From the NCBI GenBank assembly GCA_937901625.1, contig CALDIE010000025.1, forward strand, positions 1-6,951: a stretch of 6,951 bases of DNA. Direction: 5' to 3'. The stretch is from an uncultured Lachnospiraceae bacterium (GTDB taxonomy: Bacteria > Bacillota > Clostridia > Lachnospirales > Lachnospiraceae). The notes beneath the pieces were generated by a model. The model saw nothing but the letters and a program-made list of their open reading frames with translations. It made no database searches and had not been told where the DNA came from. The position numbers and the translations under genes were made by a program. Positions 1-6,258 of this stretch are shown piece by piece (the stretch's first letter is position 1; every line of letters begins with the position of its first letter).

Positions 1-187
1 TCTTGTGGCTGGTGATATAGGTCGGGTCTCCGGACATGATGTACCCGACGATCTGGTTGACGGGATTGTAACCCTTTTCCGTCAAAGCGTCATATACTTC
101 CTCCAGGATCTTTTTTACGCTGTTCTCCTGCTCATTCACAACATTGGAAAAAAACTGTGTATTATTGATATTCGAAATCTCTCCCAT
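1..187 (-). CDS. ireB: IreB family regulatory phosphoprotein (UPF0297), 3' end cut off by the window
   Basis: The first 62 codons of a small cytosolic protein are present; the reading frame runs off base 1. It starts MGEISNINNTQFF and contains the family hallmark EKGYNPVNQIVGYIMSGDPT followed by YITSHK, which identifies UPF0297/IreB (about 80-90 residues when complete, so roughly the last quarter is missing). In Enterococcus faecalis IreB is phosphorylated by the PASTA-domain Ser/Thr kinase IreK and restrains cephalosporin resistance; here Ser5 and Thr10 lie in the N-terminal region where that phosphorylation occurs, but the exact sites cannot be assigned. The ATG at 187-185 is preceded by AAAGGG with a 9-base spacer. 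It lies 114 bases downstream of mtaB on the same strand and has its own promoter in the gap. In related genomes ruvX and a DUF1292 gene usually follow; those would lie outside the window. The identification is firm. Confidence 0.93.
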   Translation of the reverse strand, partial: MGEISNINNTQFFSNVVNEQENSVKKILEEVYDALTEKGYNPVNQIVGYIMSGDPTYITSHK

Positions 188-245
188 ATGTATTAACCCT
201 TTCTTTTCTGAAATACCGTTTCTGCCCCTGCTTTTTGGCATAGAC

Positions 246-263
246 CAGTGTTATTATACACTG
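246..263. promoter_or_regulatory. Perfect 6-6-6 inverted repeat over the ireB -10 box; possible operator
   Basis: CAGTGT-tattat-ACACTG is a perfect dyad with 6-base arms and a 6-base centre. The minus-strand -10 box TATAAT (258-253) lies almost wholly in its centre, and the predicted start point is at its edge. A dimeric regulator bound here would block RNA polymerase. No regulator can be named from the sequence, and a short palindrome of this size can occur by chance. Confidence 0.35.
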
Positions 264-281
264 TTTGCGCCATTTATACAA
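253..281 (-). promoter_or_regulatory. SigA-type promoter of ireB
   Basis: On the minus strand a perfect -10 box TATAAT (258-253) lies 17 bases downstream of TTGTAT (281-276), which matches the -35 consensus at three of six positions. Transcription would begin near base 246, giving a leader of about 60 bases before the ireB ATG. No terminator is visible between mtaB and this promoter, so ireB may also receive read-through from mtaB. Confidence 0.6.
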
Positions 282-301
282 TTGATTCTGCCTGTGCGCG
301 C

Positions 302-1708
302 TTAACAGAGCACGCCTCCCATCCACTCTCCCTCCACGAGGCCGGTCAGACGTACCGGGCATATTTTCCCGCTAAGATCGTCCTCCGAGATCACCGCCAC
401 CTTAATGTATTCCCTCGTATGACCGGTCCGATACGTCTGTAACCCGATCGTCCTGGTCTCCTCAAACAATACCTCACAGCACTTCCCCGTATAAGAAGCC
501 CTGAACGCTTCGGATGAGCGCTTCTCGATCTGCTCCAGTTCATCCGATCGCTTTGCCTTTTGCGCTTCGGTTAACTGTCCGCTCATACCTGCTGCATACG
601 TACCGCGCCTTTTCGAGTATTTAAAGATATGCATCTCATAAAAGTTCACCTTCTCCAAAAAAGCCCTGGTCTGCGCAAACTCCTCCTCTGTCTCTCCGGG
701 GAAACCGACAATGACATCGGTCGTGATCGCCGGCTGATCAAAATACCGGCGCAGTCTCTCCACCGTCTGCAAAAACTCCTCCGTTGTATACTGTCTGTTC
801 ATCCGCCTCAAGGTAGCGTCGCATCCGCTCTGGAGCGATAAATGAAAATGCGGGCAGAGTTTTTTCATCCCGCTTAAAAACCTTACAAACTCCTCCGTCA
901 TGATCCTGGGTTCAAGGGAACTCAAACGTATCCTTTGCACCTCCGGAATATCTTCCACCTCCCGCAAAAGATCCTGTAAGTATTTTTCGGAAAACTGATT
1001 GGCCATCATGCGCTTATCCGGGTGTTCTATATCGCTTCCGTAGGAGCTGACATGGATCCCCGTTATGACAAATTCCTTAAAGCCGCGCGTACAGAGACCT
1101 TTGATCTCTTCTATGATCTTTTCCTTTTTCCGGCTTCTGACTCTCCCTCTGGAAAAAGGTATAATGCAATAGGTACAGAACTGATTGCAGCCGTCCTGGA
1201 TCTTAATGTAGGCTCTGGTGCGATCCGTCGTGTTCTTTAACAGCAGATCTTCGTATTCGCATTTTTCGTTTACATTGATCACGGACGTATGATCGAGGGT
1301 TTTGGCATCCGTCCCTTTTTCGACGGGATCGTTGAGATTCAGATAATCCCGAAGGATCGAAACGATCTCTCCCTTTTTGTTGTTACCTATGCAAAGGTCG
1401 ACTCCGGCGTCTTTTAACACTCCTTCCAGATCCGTCTGCACATAGCAGCCAACGGCCACCACGATGCTGTTTGGATGTGCTTTTTTAGCCCGGTGCAGCA
1501 TCTGCCGGCTCTTACGATCCGCGATATTGGTAACGGTGCAGGTGTTGATGATGTAGACCTCCGCGTCCTCCTCAAACGGAACGATCTCGTAACCGCTCTC
1601 CCGAAGCAATTCCTCCATTACATCCATTTCGTATGCATTTACCTTGCACCCGAGATTGTGCAATGCGGCGCGTTTTTTCTCTGTCCCATCCTGACTGCGG
1701 TTATCCAC
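302..1708 (-). CDS. mtaB: tRNA (N6-L-threonylcarbamoyladenosine(37)-C2)-methylthiotransferase MtaB
   Basis: This is a cytosolic radical-SAM enzyme of 468 residues that converts t6A to ms2t6A at position 37 of ANN-decoding tRNAs, which supports accurate decoding. The N-terminal UPF0004 methylthiotransferase domain carries the auxiliary-cluster cysteines Cys21 (NLGCKVNAYE), Cys57 (INTCTVTN) and Cys88 (VGCYVQ). The radical-SAM core has Cys174, Cys178 and Cys181 in CNQFCTYCIIPFSRGR, with GFPGET at 335-340. A C-terminal TRAM RNA-binding domain covers roughly 404-466. The LGCKVN and SRGRVRSR signatures favour MtaB (YqeV type) over MiaB or RimO. The start is GTG, supported by AGGAGG 6 bases upstream and by the short distance to the LGCKVN motif; no in-frame ATG precedes that motif. 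The gene diverges from the HPr-like gene and precedes ireB. All catalytic residues are present, and the identification is firm. Confidence 0.95.
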   Translation of the reverse strand: MDNRSQDGTEKKRAALHNLGCKVNAYEMDVMEELLRESGYEIVPFEEDAEVYIINTCTVTNIADRKSRQMLHRAKKAHPNSIVVAVGCYVQTDLEGVLKDAGVDLCIGNNKKGEIVSILRDYLNLNDPVEKGTDAKTLDHTSVINVNEKCEYEDLLLKNTTDRTRAYIKIQDGCNQFCTYCIIPFSRGRVRSRKKEKIIEEIKGLCTRGFKEFVITGIHVSSYGSDIEHPDKRMMANQFSEKYLQDLLREVEDIPEVQRIRLSSLEPRIMTEEFVRFLSGMKKLCPHFHLSLQSGCDATLRRMNRQYTTEEFLQTVERLRRYFDQPAITTDVIVGFPGETEEEFAQTRAFLEKVNFYEMHIFKYSKRRGTYAAGMSGQLTEAQKAKRSDELEQIEKRSSEAFRASYTGKCCEVLFEETRTIGLQTYRTGHTREYIKVAVISEDDLSGKICPVRLTGLVEGEWMGGVLC

Positions 1709-1714
1709 AAGTAT

Positions 1715-1720
1715 CCTCCT
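1715..1720 (-). promoter_or_regulatory. Strong ribosome binding site fixing the GTG start of mtaB
   Basis: The minus strand reads AGGAGG, a full Shine-Dalgarno core, 6 bases before the GTG at 1708-1706. It decides in favour of this GTG. No convincing minus-strand promoter for mtaB could be picked in the 94-base divergent region 1709-1802. Confidence 0.8.
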
Positions 1721-1740
1721 TACTGTCGTTGTTTTCCGGA

Positions 1741-1769
1741 TTGACTTATTTTCCCCTTTGCACTAATAT
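1741..1769 (+). promoter_or_regulatory. SigA-type promoter of the HPr-like gene
   Basis: TTGACT (1741-1746, five of six matches to the -35 consensus) is followed after a 17-base spacer by TAATAT (1764-1769, four of six matches to the -10 consensus). Transcription would start near base 1776, leaving a leader of about 27 bases with the ribosome binding site in it. Confidence 0.65.
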
Positions 1770-1787
1770 TAACTTATGAAACTAAAA

Positions 1788-1795
1788 AAGGAGGG
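1788..1795 (+). promoter_or_regulatory. Ribosome binding site deciding the start of the HPr-like gene
   Basis: AAGGAGGG lies 7 bases before the ATG at 1803. The earlier in-frame ATG at 1776 has no such site, falls at the predicted transcription start, and would add nine residues encoded across this ribosome binding site. The start is therefore placed at 1803. Confidence 0.8.
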
Positions 1796-1802
1796 AATAG
1801 TC

Positions 1803-2039
1803 ATGAAAACTGTTCACATTTCTTTAAATTCCATCGACAAGGTGAAAGCCTTCGTAAATGATATCTCCAAGTTTGATGAAGATTTTGATCTTATCTCCGG
1901 AAGATATGTCATTGATGCAAAGTCCATTATGGGAATCTTCAGTCTGGATCTTTCCAAGCCCATCGAGCTCTCCGTTCATGTAGAGGGCGAAGAGAAGACT
2001 GCTTCCATCATGGAAATCCTGGCTCCTTATATCATCTGA
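1803..2039 (+). CDS. HPr-like protein lacking the phosphocarrier histidine
   Basis: This is a 78-residue cytosolic protein with the HPr fold. The segment SKFDEDFDL then GRYVIDAKSIMGIFSLDL (about 22-50) aligns with the second half of helix 1 through helix 2 of the PTS protein HPr, and Ser41 in KSIMG matches regulatory Ser46. The GIHARPA active-site loop is absent: the matching stretch reads NSIDKVKAF, with no His at position 15. It therefore cannot act as a conventional PTS phosphocarrier. By analogy with Crh of Bacillus, which also lacks His15, it might be a target of HPr kinase at the Ser and a regulatory partner, but that is inference. It is the only plus-strand gene here, with its own promoter and terminator. 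Base composition looks like its neighbours. The fold assignment is good; the function is unknown. Confidence 0.8.
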   Translation: MKTVHISLNSIDKVKAFVNDISKFDEDFDLISGRYVIDAKSIMGIFSLDLSKPIELSVHVEGEEKTASIMEILAPYII

Positions 2040-2074
2040 TCGCAGGAACACATAATTATTGATCTATTATTTCA

Positions 2075-2101
2075 GAAAGCAGGGAATCGATCCCTGCTTT
2101 C
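2075..2101. terminator. Probable bidirectional intrinsic terminator between convergent genes
   Basis: A perfect 11-bp stem, GAAAGCAGGGA (2075-2085) with TCCCTGCTTTC (2091-2101), encloses the loop ATCGA. It lies 36 bases after the stop of the HPr-like gene and about 50 bases past the thiI stop on the other strand, where a terminator for both genes is expected. The U-tracts are poor: each arm ends in three U's followed by mixed sequence (CTGTTTGTG on the plus strand), so termination may be incomplete. Confidence 0.75.
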
Positions 2102-2152
2102 CTGTTTGTGTAAATCACTTTACCATTTCTTGGATCCTGCTGCCGGAGACCC

Positions 2153-3334
2153 TTACTTCCCCGTCATGATGATCTCTCTGGATGTCACCGCCGTCTCAAA
2201 CATGCGGTCGATCTCCTCTTTGAGATTCTCCTCATGCATGCGGATGATCCCGGGGTTCGGCCTGGTCACGGGATGCCTGGCCACCCAGATCGTGCAGCAA
2301 TCCTCAAAAGGCAGGATCGAAGTTTCATAAGTGCCGATCTTTTCCGAGAGTTCTATGATCTCCTGCTTGTCAAATCCGATCAGAGGTCTGAATACCGGGA
2401 TATGACACACTTCATTGGTCACCAGAAGACTTTGCATCGTCTGGGATGCCACCTGTCCGATGGACTCACCCGTAACGAGTGCCTGGCAGTCATACTCCAA
2501 CGCGATCTTCTCCGCGATACGCATCATATACCGGCGCATGATGATCGTTAACTCATCGTGCGGGCACTTTTCGTAGATATACTTCTGGATCTCCGTAAAG
2601 TTCACCACATGCAGGCGGATCTGTCCCGCGTAACGGGCTACGATCTCCGCGAGATCCACCACTTTCTGCTTGGCGCGCTCGCTGGTATAAGGCGGCGCAT
2701 GGAAGTAAACCGCATCCAGAACCACGCCTCTTTTGGCGATCATATAACCGGCTACCGGAGAATCGATCCCGCCCGATAAGAGCATCATGGCATGACCGCC
2801 GGTTCCGACAGGCATACCGCCGGCTCCCGGAATGGATATGGAATATACATAGATCTTCTCCCGGATCTCGATATTAATCCTCACCTGGGGTGAATGCACA
2901 TCCACCCTCATATCCGGAAAAGCTTCCAGGATCTTCCCACCAAGACGCGCATTGATCTCCATGGATCCCAAAGGATAATTCTTTCTGGCTCTTCTGGCGT
3001 TTACTTTAAATGTCTTATTTCCTTCGGGATAGATCTGCCTTATATAATCGCAAACCACGTCCGAAAGCCTGTTAAAGCCTTCATCCTCCAGTACCAGTAC
3101 CGGACAGATCGCGTTGATACCGAATACCTTTTGAAGCGCCTCCACGGCTCCGTCGTAATCGCTGCCCTCTCCCAGTTCCACATGAACTCTTCCCTGGGTT
3201 TTATAGACATGGAAAGATCCTTCCACATCGGCTAAGGCGCGACGCATCCCCGCGACAAGCGCATCCTCAAACAGATATCTGTTTTTTCCCTTGATCGCGA
3301 TCTCCGCGTATTTGATCAGCAATGCCTGAAACAT
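2153..3334 (-). CDS. thiI: tRNA uracil 4-sulfurtransferase ThiI, short form without rhodanese domain
   Basis: This 393-residue cytosolic enzyme uses ATP to activate U8 of tRNA by adenylation and inserts sulfur to give 4-thiouridine. After an N-terminal ferredoxin-like region beginning MFQALLIKYAEIAIKGKNR comes a THUMP domain (to about residue 165). The PP-loop ATP pyrophosphatase motif SGGIDSPVAG lies at 187-196, and FEDCCTIWVARHP holds the catalytic Cys (346 or 347) equivalent to Cys344 of the E. coli enzyme. The rhodanese domain of the long E. coli form is missing, as is normal in Firmicutes, where a neighbouring cysteine desulfurase supplies the sulfur. The start at 3334 fits the conserved N-terminus and has AAAGGA 12 bases upstream; an in-frame ATG at 3346 would add MVIN but abuts that site with no spacer. 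It is the last gene of the nifS-kinase-regulator-thiI run. A role in thiazole synthesis is less likely without the rhodanese domain. Confidence 0.94.
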   Translation of the reverse strand: MFQALLIKYAEIAIKGKNRYLFEDALVAGMRRALADVEGSFHVYKTQGRVHVELGEGSDYDGAVEALQKVFGINAICPVLVLEDEGFNRLSDVVCDYIRQIYPEGNKTFKVNARRARKNYPLGSMEINARLGGKILEAFPDMRVDVHSPQVRINIEIREKIYVYSISIPGAGGMPVGTGGHAMMLLSGGIDSPVAGYMIAKRGVVLDAVYFHAPPYTSERAKQKVVDLAEIVARYAGQIRLHVVNFTEIQKYIYEKCPHDELTIIMRRYMMRIAEKIALEYDCQALVTGESIGQVASQTMQSLLVTNEVCHIPVFRPLIGFDKQEIIELSEKIGTYETSILPFEDCCTIWVARHPVTRPNPGIIRMHEENLKEEIDRMFETAVTSREIIMTGK

Positions 3335-3346
3335 ATTTATTACCAT

Positions 3347-3352
3347 TCCTTT
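3347..3352 (-). promoter_or_regulatory. Ribosome binding site of thiI
   Basis: The minus strand reads AAAGGA. It touches the ATG at 3346 directly, which is too close for initiation, but lies 12 bases before the ATG at 3334, long but workable. Together with the conserved N-terminus this favours 3334. Confidence 0.5.
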
Positions 3353-3375
3353 GGTCGATTCTTCCTGTCAAAAAA

Positions 3376-4086
3376 CTATCTCTGACCCCGGTTGTACATA
3401 CGGTTTTTCATCTCGGAGTAGAGCTGCTGGCTGATCGGGATCAATTCCCCGTTCTTCATCGTCGCCTGGTAGCGTTCGATGTTTTCCACCTGATCCAGAT
3501 TGACAATATAGGATCTGTGACAGCGGAAATACTGATTTTCCGGCAAAAGTTTTTCCATATCCGATATCTTCATATGCGTCGTCAGTTTCCTGCCGTCCGC
3601 GATCGTGATATCCACATCCCTTGCCTGGCTTTCCATATAGATCACATCTTTGAAATCAATGTTATACAGCTTGCCCTCGCAGGTAACGGAAAGTCCCTCT
3701 TTGTACTGGTTCTTCCGGTAAGCCAGCAACAGCGCTTCCCTTAACATATCGGGTTCAATGGGCTTCTTTAAATAGCGCAGAGCCTGCACTTTATAACCGT
3801 CCAGCGCATATTCTGCCGTGGAGGAGATAAAGATGATATCGAGCTGCTCTCCCAGGTCTCTTAATTTGTGCGCCGCTTCGATCCCGTTCATTCCGCTGGC
3901 CAGAATATCACAGAGCAATACATCGAACGGCCGTCCCGGTCTGGTAAGGATTTCCGTCATCTTGAGCATGTCGTCAAAAGTCTGGATCTCAAAAGAAATT
4001 TTTTCCTGCACCATCACCTGTTCAGTCAGAGATTTGATGATCAACAGTGAGGTTGCCTCGTCATCACAAATTGCAATTCGAAACAT
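3376..4086 (-). CDS. LytTR-family DNA-binding response regulator
   Basis: This 236-residue cytosolic transcription factor has an N-terminal receiver domain (about 1-122) and a C-terminal LytTR DNA-binding domain (about 134-232). Receiver residues visible are the acidic pair Asp8-Asp9, the phospho-acceptor Asp60 in LLCDILASGMNG, the switch Ser88/Ser89 in IFISST, and the conserved lysine of YLKKPIEP (107 or 108). The LytTR half shows the family blocks DVIYMESQARDV, the basic RCHRSYIVN (188-196) and a final region NGELIPIS. The start is supported by GGGAG about 8 bases upstream. It lies 27 bases after the hybrid kinase gene and 41 bases before thiI, so the kinase is the obvious partner through its HPt domain. 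The loop after Asp60 lacks the usual MPG turn. LytTR proteins bind paired direct repeats; none was identified here, so its targets are unknown. Confidence 0.93.
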   Translation of the reverse strand: MFRIAICDDEATSLLIIKSLTEQVMVQEKISFEIQTFDDMLKMTEILTRPGRPFDVLLCDILASGMNGIEAAHKLRDLGEQLDIIFISSTAEYALDGYKVQALRYLKKPIEPDMLREALLLAYRKNQYKEGLSVTCEGKLYNIDFKDVIYMESQARDVDITIADGRKLTTHMKISDMEKLLPENQYFRCHRSYIVNLDQVENIERYQATMKNGELIPISQQLYSEMKNRMYNRGQR

Positions 4087-4113
4087 AGACTATTCTCCCT
4101 CTCCATATATTGT

Positions 4114-6243
4114 TTAGACCGTTCCGAAGAATATCTTCTTCAGCATTTTAATAATGTCCGTATATTCTTCCGCCATCTCGTCGTGGTGATCCCAGATAAA
4201 GGTGATATCTCCGCGTTTGCCGGCCCGTTCAAGTGAATAGGCCTTATCCGCCACATCAAGAGCACCGATCGAAGCGCTCGCTCCCTTGATCGAATGCGCT
4301 GTGATCGCGTAATTCTCCAGATCTTCCTTTTCGTAGTAGTCATTTAACAAATGCAGAAGATTGGAAAGGGAGTAGGTCTTTAGCACCTCAAAGTAGGTTC
4401 CGACGCTGCCTCCGCAATTGCGTATACCCGTCGCGGTATCGATCCCGTCCAGTCCGGCCAGGATCTCCTCCTCGGAAGCATCCGACCAGTCTCTTTGGGC
4501 TTCCCTTCTTTCGATCTCTTCTATCGTTGTTCCGGCCGCGTGAATCTTGTTGTCCGGAAGCCATTTGCGCAAGATCGACGCCAATTCTTCCACACGTATC
4601 GGTTTGGGCAGATAATCATTCATGCCGGCTTCCAGAAATGATTTTTCCACACCCTTAATGGCATTGGCCGTAAGCGCTACGATCGGAACCTTTTTCGGAT
4701 AATCGCCTTCGAGCTTTCGGATCTGTCTGGTAGCCTCCACGCCATCTATATACGGCATCATATGATCCATAAATATTATATCATAAGAGACAAGATTTTT
4801 CTCTACCCGATCGATCGCCTCCCGGCCGCTCTCCGCCAACATCGCCTCAAAGCCAAAGAGTTTCATTAACTCCTGGGCCACCTGACGGTTGACACGGTTG
4901 TCGTCGACGATCAGAACTTTTGCCTTCGGCGCTGTAAAGTCAGCGCGGAAGCGTTCTCTCGAAACGGACATGATATCCTGTTTTGCCTTGTAATCGCAAG
5001 GCGTACTGTCATAGACCTTCTGCGGCAGGAGCACGGTAAATGTGGAGCCTTCCTTCAGCCTGGACTTTACGGAAATCGAACCTCCCATACTGTCCGTAAG
5101 CCGCTTACAGATCGCCAGCCCCAGACCGGTGCCCTCAACGTTCCTGTTCTTTTTGGCATCGATCTGACCGAAAGCGGTAAAGAGCTTATCCAGGTTTTCC
5201 TCCGCGATACCGATACCCGTATCCGTCACATCGATCTGCAGATATCCCAGATCCCCTCCCATATCGGGGGCATTCGGCTTCCACAAAATAGAGAGCGTAA
5301 TGGTTCCCTGATTGGTAAACTTTACGGCGTTGTTTAAGATGTTGATCAAAATCTGCCGGATGCGGCTTTCATCACCGATCAGCTCTCTGGGCGTGTTGGA
5401 ATCGATCTCCAGACACAGCCGGATATCCTTATCGCGCATACGAAACTCAATGATCGTGACCACATCCTGTAAGAGATCATTAAAATCATATGGTTCCTCG
5501 ATGATCTCCATCTTTCCGGAATCAACCTTGGAAAAATCCAGGATCTCGTTGATGATGGAAAGAAGATTTTCGGAAGACCTCTTGATCGTTGCGATATATT
5601 CCTTTTCCTCCCGTCCGAAATCTCGTTCCTCGAGAAGCTCCGCCATACCGTAAATGGCATTCATCGGCGTACGGATCTCATGGCTCATGTTGGCCAGGAA
5701 ATTGGACTTTGCCTCGAGCGCCTCCCTGGCCACCTCGTTCTTCTCCTCCATCTCCTGTTTGTAATGTTCCACACCATTTACGATAAACATCAAGGTCACG
5801 CACGCAAACGCGTACATCATCAGGTAGGTGACATACATATTGGTGTTGATACTCTCCTCGATCTTGTCCTGTTGGAATATCAGGATCAGGATCAACATCG
5901 TCATTGTAATGCCGACATACTCGATCAAAAGCCGTGGTTTTATGAAAAGCGCGATCGTCACTGCCATGGTAAGCAGCATGTACGCCAATGTGCTCTGTGT
6001 TCCGAGCGCGTAACTCATGTAATAGTATGTGGAAATACCGGAAATATAAAGGCAGCGGATCACCAGGTTCTCCCTGTCCATATTCAACGCGATCAGCGAT
6101 ACGATCAACACAGGAAGCAACGCGATCGCCACCAGCCCGGCTCTTTCCAGCCCGTATCGGGAAATCGCGTATATCATCTCCAGCAGTACAACACACAGAT
6201 ACTCTATGATAAATACAATGACATTTGTTCGAAACGGAATCAT
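4114..6243 (-). CDS. Membrane hybrid histidine kinase with receiver and HPt domains
   Basis: This is a 709-residue inner-membrane sensor kinase. About six hydrophobic segments fill residues 7-156 (roughly 7-25, 36-54, 62-80, 85-101, 105-124, 137-156) with only short loops, so there is no large extracellular sensor domain. A charged signalling helix (157-182) leads to the HisKA domain with His188 in ANMSHEIRTPMN. The ATPase domain shows the N box NILNNAVKFT (301-310), DTGIGIAEEN (341-350) and GTGLGLAICK (371-380). The receiver (about 442-562) has Asp447-Asp448, acceptor Asp493 in FMDHMMP, Thr525 and Lys547. A C-terminal HPt domain (about 595-706) has His650 in TAHSIKGASAS. All four phosphorelay elements except the final Asp are thus in one chain, and Asp60 of the next gene would complete it. 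The start has AAGGGG 5 bases upstream and lies 15 bases after the nifS stop. The signal sensed is unknown. Confidence 0.95.
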   Translation of the reverse strand: MIPFRTNVIVFIIEYLCVVLLEMIYAISRYGLERAGLVAIALLPVLIVSLIALNMDRENLVIRCLYISGISTYYYMSYALGTQSTLAYMLLTMAVTIALFIKPRLLIEYVGITMTMLILILIFQQDKIEESINTNMYVTYLMMYAFACVTLMFIVNGVEHYKQEMEEKNEVAREALEAKSNFLANMSHEIRTPMNAIYGMAELLEERDFGREEKEYIATIKRSSENLLSIINEILDFSKVDSGKMEIIEEPYDFNDLLQDVVTIIEFRMRDKDIRLCLEIDSNTPRELIGDESRIRQILINILNNAVKFTNQGTITLSILWKPNAPDMGGDLGYLQIDVTDTGIGIAEENLDKLFTAFGQIDAKKNRNVEGTGLGLAICKRLTDSMGGSISVKSRLKEGSTFTVLLPQKVYDSTPCDYKAKQDIMSVSRERFRADFTAPKAKVLIVDDNRVNRQVAQELMKLFGFEAMLAESGREAIDRVEKNLVSYDIIFMDHMMPYIDGVEATRQIRKLEGDYPKKVPIVALTANAIKGVEKSFLEAGMNDYLPKPIRVEELASILRKWLPDNKIHAAGTTIEEIERREAQRDWSDASEEEILAGLDGIDTATGIRNCGGSVGTYFEVLKTYSLSNLLHLLNDYYEKEDLENYAITAHSIKGASASIGALDVADKAYSLERAGKRGDITFIWDHHDEMAEEYTDIIKMLKKIFFGTV

Positions 6244-6248
6244 AAAAA

Positions 6249-6254
6249 CCCCTT
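6249..6254 (-). promoter_or_regulatory. Ribosome binding site of the hybrid kinase
   Basis: The minus strand reads AAGGGG, 5 bases before the ATG at 6243. It lies inside A6-G4-T5, so the four G's sit between complementary A and T runs. It occupies nearly all of the 15-base gap after nifS, as expected for co-transcribed genes. Confidence 0.6.
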
Positions 6255-6258
6255 TTTT

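Noticed and set aside
1776..1802. Upstream ATG adding nine residues (MKLKKEGIV) to the HPr-like protein
   Set aside because: It falls at the predicted transcription start, has no ribosome binding site, and would translate through the strong AAGGAGGG that serves the ATG at 1803.
1709..1802. Minus-strand promoter for mtaB in the divergent region
   Set aside because: Several AT-rich runs exist, but no pair of boxes with acceptable sequence and spacing stands out.
3366..3371. Perfect TTGACA on the minus strand between the regulator and thiI, as a thiI promoter
   Set aside because: At a spacing of 16-18 bases there is only GAATGG or similar; the first AT-rich -10-like run (TAATAA) is 23 bases away, too far.
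3370..3375. T-run after the regulator stop as an intrinsic terminator
   Set aside because: No GC-rich inverted repeat precedes the six T's, so read-through into thiI is expected.
3322..3744. Plus-strand frame of 140 codons across the thiI start and the response regulator
   Set aside because: It is antisense to conserved LytTR and ThiI coding sequence and has no family resemblance or ribosome binding site.
5678..6196. Minus-strand frame of 172 codons within the kinase gene
   Set aside because: It overlaps the kinase in another frame and reads as an Asp/Arg/His-rich shadow of the membrane segments.
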